The position numbers and the translations under genes were made by a program. Shown here piece after piece: positions 50,972 through 50,986 of a stretch of 50,986 bases of DNA (position 1 is its first letter; each line of letters starts with the position of its first letter). The notes below the pieces were generated by a model. It worked only from the letters and a program-made list of their open reading frames with translations, did no database searches and was not told where the DNA came from. This stretch comes from Actinomycetes bacterium (GTDB taxonomy: Bacteria > Actinomycetota > Coriobacteriia > WRKU01 > WQUG01): contig JAISUC010000019.1 in assembly GCA_031272275.1 (NCBI GenBank), positions 1-50,986 on the forward strand, written 5' to 3'.

Positions 50972-50986
50972 TCCCTTGTGTCAGGC

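Overview
The window looks like a stretch of chromosome from a host-associated actinobacterium, most probably of class Coriobacteriia. The reasons are about 60% G+C, genes packed on one strand, a Trp-specific T-box leader, ECF-type transporters, QueT-dependent queuosine salvage, and several start codons that sit directly behind a -10 box (leaderless style). No rRNA gene is present, so this placement is inference.

Positions 1 to about 7508 are the right end of an integrated element. It carries the C-terminal part of a P4-type primase/helicase, an origin-like iteron region, small hypothetical genes, a sigma-70-like regulator and a lone HK97-type capsid gene. An A+T-rich cargo follows: a truncated DUF4238 gene and two overlapping DUF262 (GmrSD-like) genes, probably an anti-phage module. 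The element ends at 7492-7508 in a 17-bp copy of the 3' end of a tRNA-Ser, an attR-like scar.

From 7510 the native chromosome begins. In order: an orphan adenine methyltransferase (minus); a large secreted M1-type metallopeptidase (plus); a PNPOx-like protein (plus). All later genes are on the minus strand. These are a RecJ-HIRAN-RecQ-like fusion, tgt and queA (queuosine), a hexapeptide acyltransferase, and a putrescine/GABA cluster (gabT, Fe-ADH, patA, ALDH, PotD-like lipoprotein). Next is a Trp T-box operon (TrpP-like protein, two ECF ATPases, EcfT, TrpB2), followed by a CDGSH protein. A cell-wall group comes next (class A PBP, NlpC/P60 hydrolase, peptidoglycan-binding protein), then queT, lysC-asd, lysS, greA, tatA, mtnP and a YhaM-like protein with a degenerate HD domain. 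The right end holds a pair of membrane/spermidine-synthase-like proteins, a UPF0210 (DUF711) protein and an ACT protein.

Three dispersed repeat families mark the chromosomal part and are not seen in the 7.5-kb element. The first is a 14-15-bp near-palindrome, GGGGGAGTRCGTCCC, with 12 good copies both between and inside genes. The second is a long hairpin capped by a GNRA-type tetraloop, with three copies whose stems differ in sequence but keep pairing. The third is a palindromic family built on GGATTGCC/GCAATGAC ends. The most unusual items are these repeats, the RecJ-HIRAN-helicase fusion, the capsid-only element with its paired DUF262 cargo, the Trp T-box/ECF/TrpB2 operon and the degenerate YhaM homologue.
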